Positions 32,176-32,788 of a stretch of 32,788 bases of DNA are shown here, piece by piece. The notes below the pieces were generated by a model, which was not told the DNA's origin, did not search any database, and saw only the letters and a program-made list of their open reading frames with translations. Both the position numbers and the translations under genes were made by a program. The first letter of the stretch is position 1; each line of letters starts with the position of its first letter. This DNA is from Nanobdellota archaeon (GTDB taxonomy: Archaea; Nanobdellota; Nanobdellia; SCGC-AAA011-G17; GW2011-AR17): assembly GCA_030018575.1 (NCBI GenBank), contig JASEIA010000003.1, positions 1-32,788 of the forward strand, in the 5' to 3' direction.

Positions 32176-32788
32176 ATGACAAATAAAAATATATTAAAAG
32201 AGGACAGGGAAAAATCATTCAGGAAAATATTGCTTATAGCATTTGCCTTGTCAGGCTTCACTGCCCTGGTATATGAAGTGGTATGGGCAAGGCAATTGCA
32301 GATAGTGTTTGGCTCAACTGTTTATACATCATCCACAATACTCGCATCATTCCTCGCGGGGTTTGCTTTGGGAGCTTTTGTCTCAGGAAATAAAGCTGAC
32401 ACTGCAAAAAATCCAGCAAAAATATTCGCATATCTCCAGCTTGGAACAGGCGCTTTTGGATTCCTAAGCCCGCTTCTTTTTTCTGCTTTGCTTGCACTGC
32501 AGGCATTCATTCCGCTTTCAGGAATCGCGTCAATGCTGAATTTCATAATATGTTTTGCAGTAATACTCATACCTGCAACAATGCTCGGCGCAGTATGGCC
32601 TTTTGCAATGAAGGCTTATGCATTGTCAGCAGACAAGGGGAAAGACATTGGAAAGGCGTATGCATTTAACTCATTTGGAAGCATGTTCGGCGCCCTGATA
32701 GCGGGCTTTGCATTGATGCCATTGTTTGGGCTGAAGAACAGCGCAATGATTGCAGCATCATTGAATGTTTTAGCTGCACTTGTGCTTT
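32176..32788 (+). CDS. Polytopic membrane protein, N-terminal half of a spermidine synthase-like fusion (partial)
   Basis: 204 residues up to the right edge, still open. After a charged start (MTNKNILKEDREKSFRK) come helices beginning ILLIAFALSGFTALVYEVVW then ARQLQIVFGST, the hallmark of the MFS-like part of archaeal and bacterial spermidine synthase-like fusion proteins, followed by FLAGFALGAFVSG and IPATMLGAVWPFAMKA and AYAFNSFGSMFGAL. The methyltransferase-like domain would lie beyond the window. There is no obvious Shine-Dalgarno site. The substrate of these fusions is not established. Confidence 0.8.
   Translation, partial: MTNKNILKEDREKSFRKILLIAFALSGFTALVYEVVWARQLQIVFGSTVYTSSTILASFLAGFALGAFVSGNKADTAKNPAKIFAYLQLGTGAFGFLSPLLFSALLALQAFIPLSGIASMLNFIICFAVILIPATMLGAVWPFAMKAYALSADKGKDIGKAYAFNSFGSMFGALIAGFALMPLFGLKNSAMIAASLNVLAALVL

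Noticed and set aside
1..32788. CRISPR array, rRNA or tRNA genes
   Set aside because: No regularly spaced direct repeats with unique spacers and no cloverleaf or rRNA-like stretch was noticed; the only short tandem repeat is the 11-bp one at 31880.

Overview
The window comes from an archaeon. It carries ribosomal protein L15e, an archaeal secF-secD pair, a VirB11/FlaI-type secretion ATPase, a TraB-family protein and Lrp- and TrmB-type regulator pieces. It is dense with TATA boxes placed 24-30 bp before start codons. First genes of transcription units mostly look leaderless, while genes inside units have Shine-Dalgarno sites. The small, plain gene set and the style of the membrane proteins would suit a DPANN lineage (Woesearchaeota/Pacearchaeota-like), but that placement is inference; no 16S gene is present.

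Layout. 1-2230: an AT-rich island with a restriction endonuclease and a DNA methyltransferase, both on the minus strand. 2489-8108: a secretion/pilus ATPase split by a 518-residue LAGLIDADG intein, convergent with an operon of three related small membrane proteins. 8142-8306: intergenic repeats. 8386-16155 (minus): PRC-barrel protein, GT4 glycosyltransferase, a small charged protein, an M50-like membrane protein with an altered HExxH, TraB-family protein, an ABC exporter pair, and a cation/Ca2+ exchanger cotranscribed with an unknown membrane protein. 16269-18929: secF-secD. 18926-23413: a rearranged zone with two paralogous DUF4143-type AAA ATPases, Lrp/AsnC C-terminal remnants downstream of each, a TrmB C-terminal orphan, and an HTH-nucleotidyltransferase whose probable HEPN partner is cut off against a cut-off threonine synthase gene. 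23465-29904: RMD1/DUF155 protein, DUF362-ferredoxin protein, TctA-type permease, two-HKD phospholipase D-like protein, a SWIM zinc-finger protein, a small membrane protein and L15e. 29939-32132: AT-rich zone of gene fragments (DUF2723-like C-terminus, thrombospondin-3-like surface protein C-terminus, broken and intact ribbon-helix-helix genes around an AlbA/RecG-like remnant with an 11-bp tandem repeat). 32176-end: start of a polytopic membrane protein like the N-terminal half of spermidine-synthase fusions.

The most interesting pattern is in the ATPase zone. Both ATPase promoters carry three copies of an 18-bp dyad (type TTGGTAGTCAAGTATCAA) spaced 31-33 bp apart, with the TATA box between copies 1 and 2 and the start codon 2-3 bp past copy 1. 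Dyads of this type and spacing recall archaeal Lrp operators, and each ATPase is followed by a piece of an Lrp C-terminal domain. This suggests a duplicated, self-regulated ATPase-Lrp module in decay.
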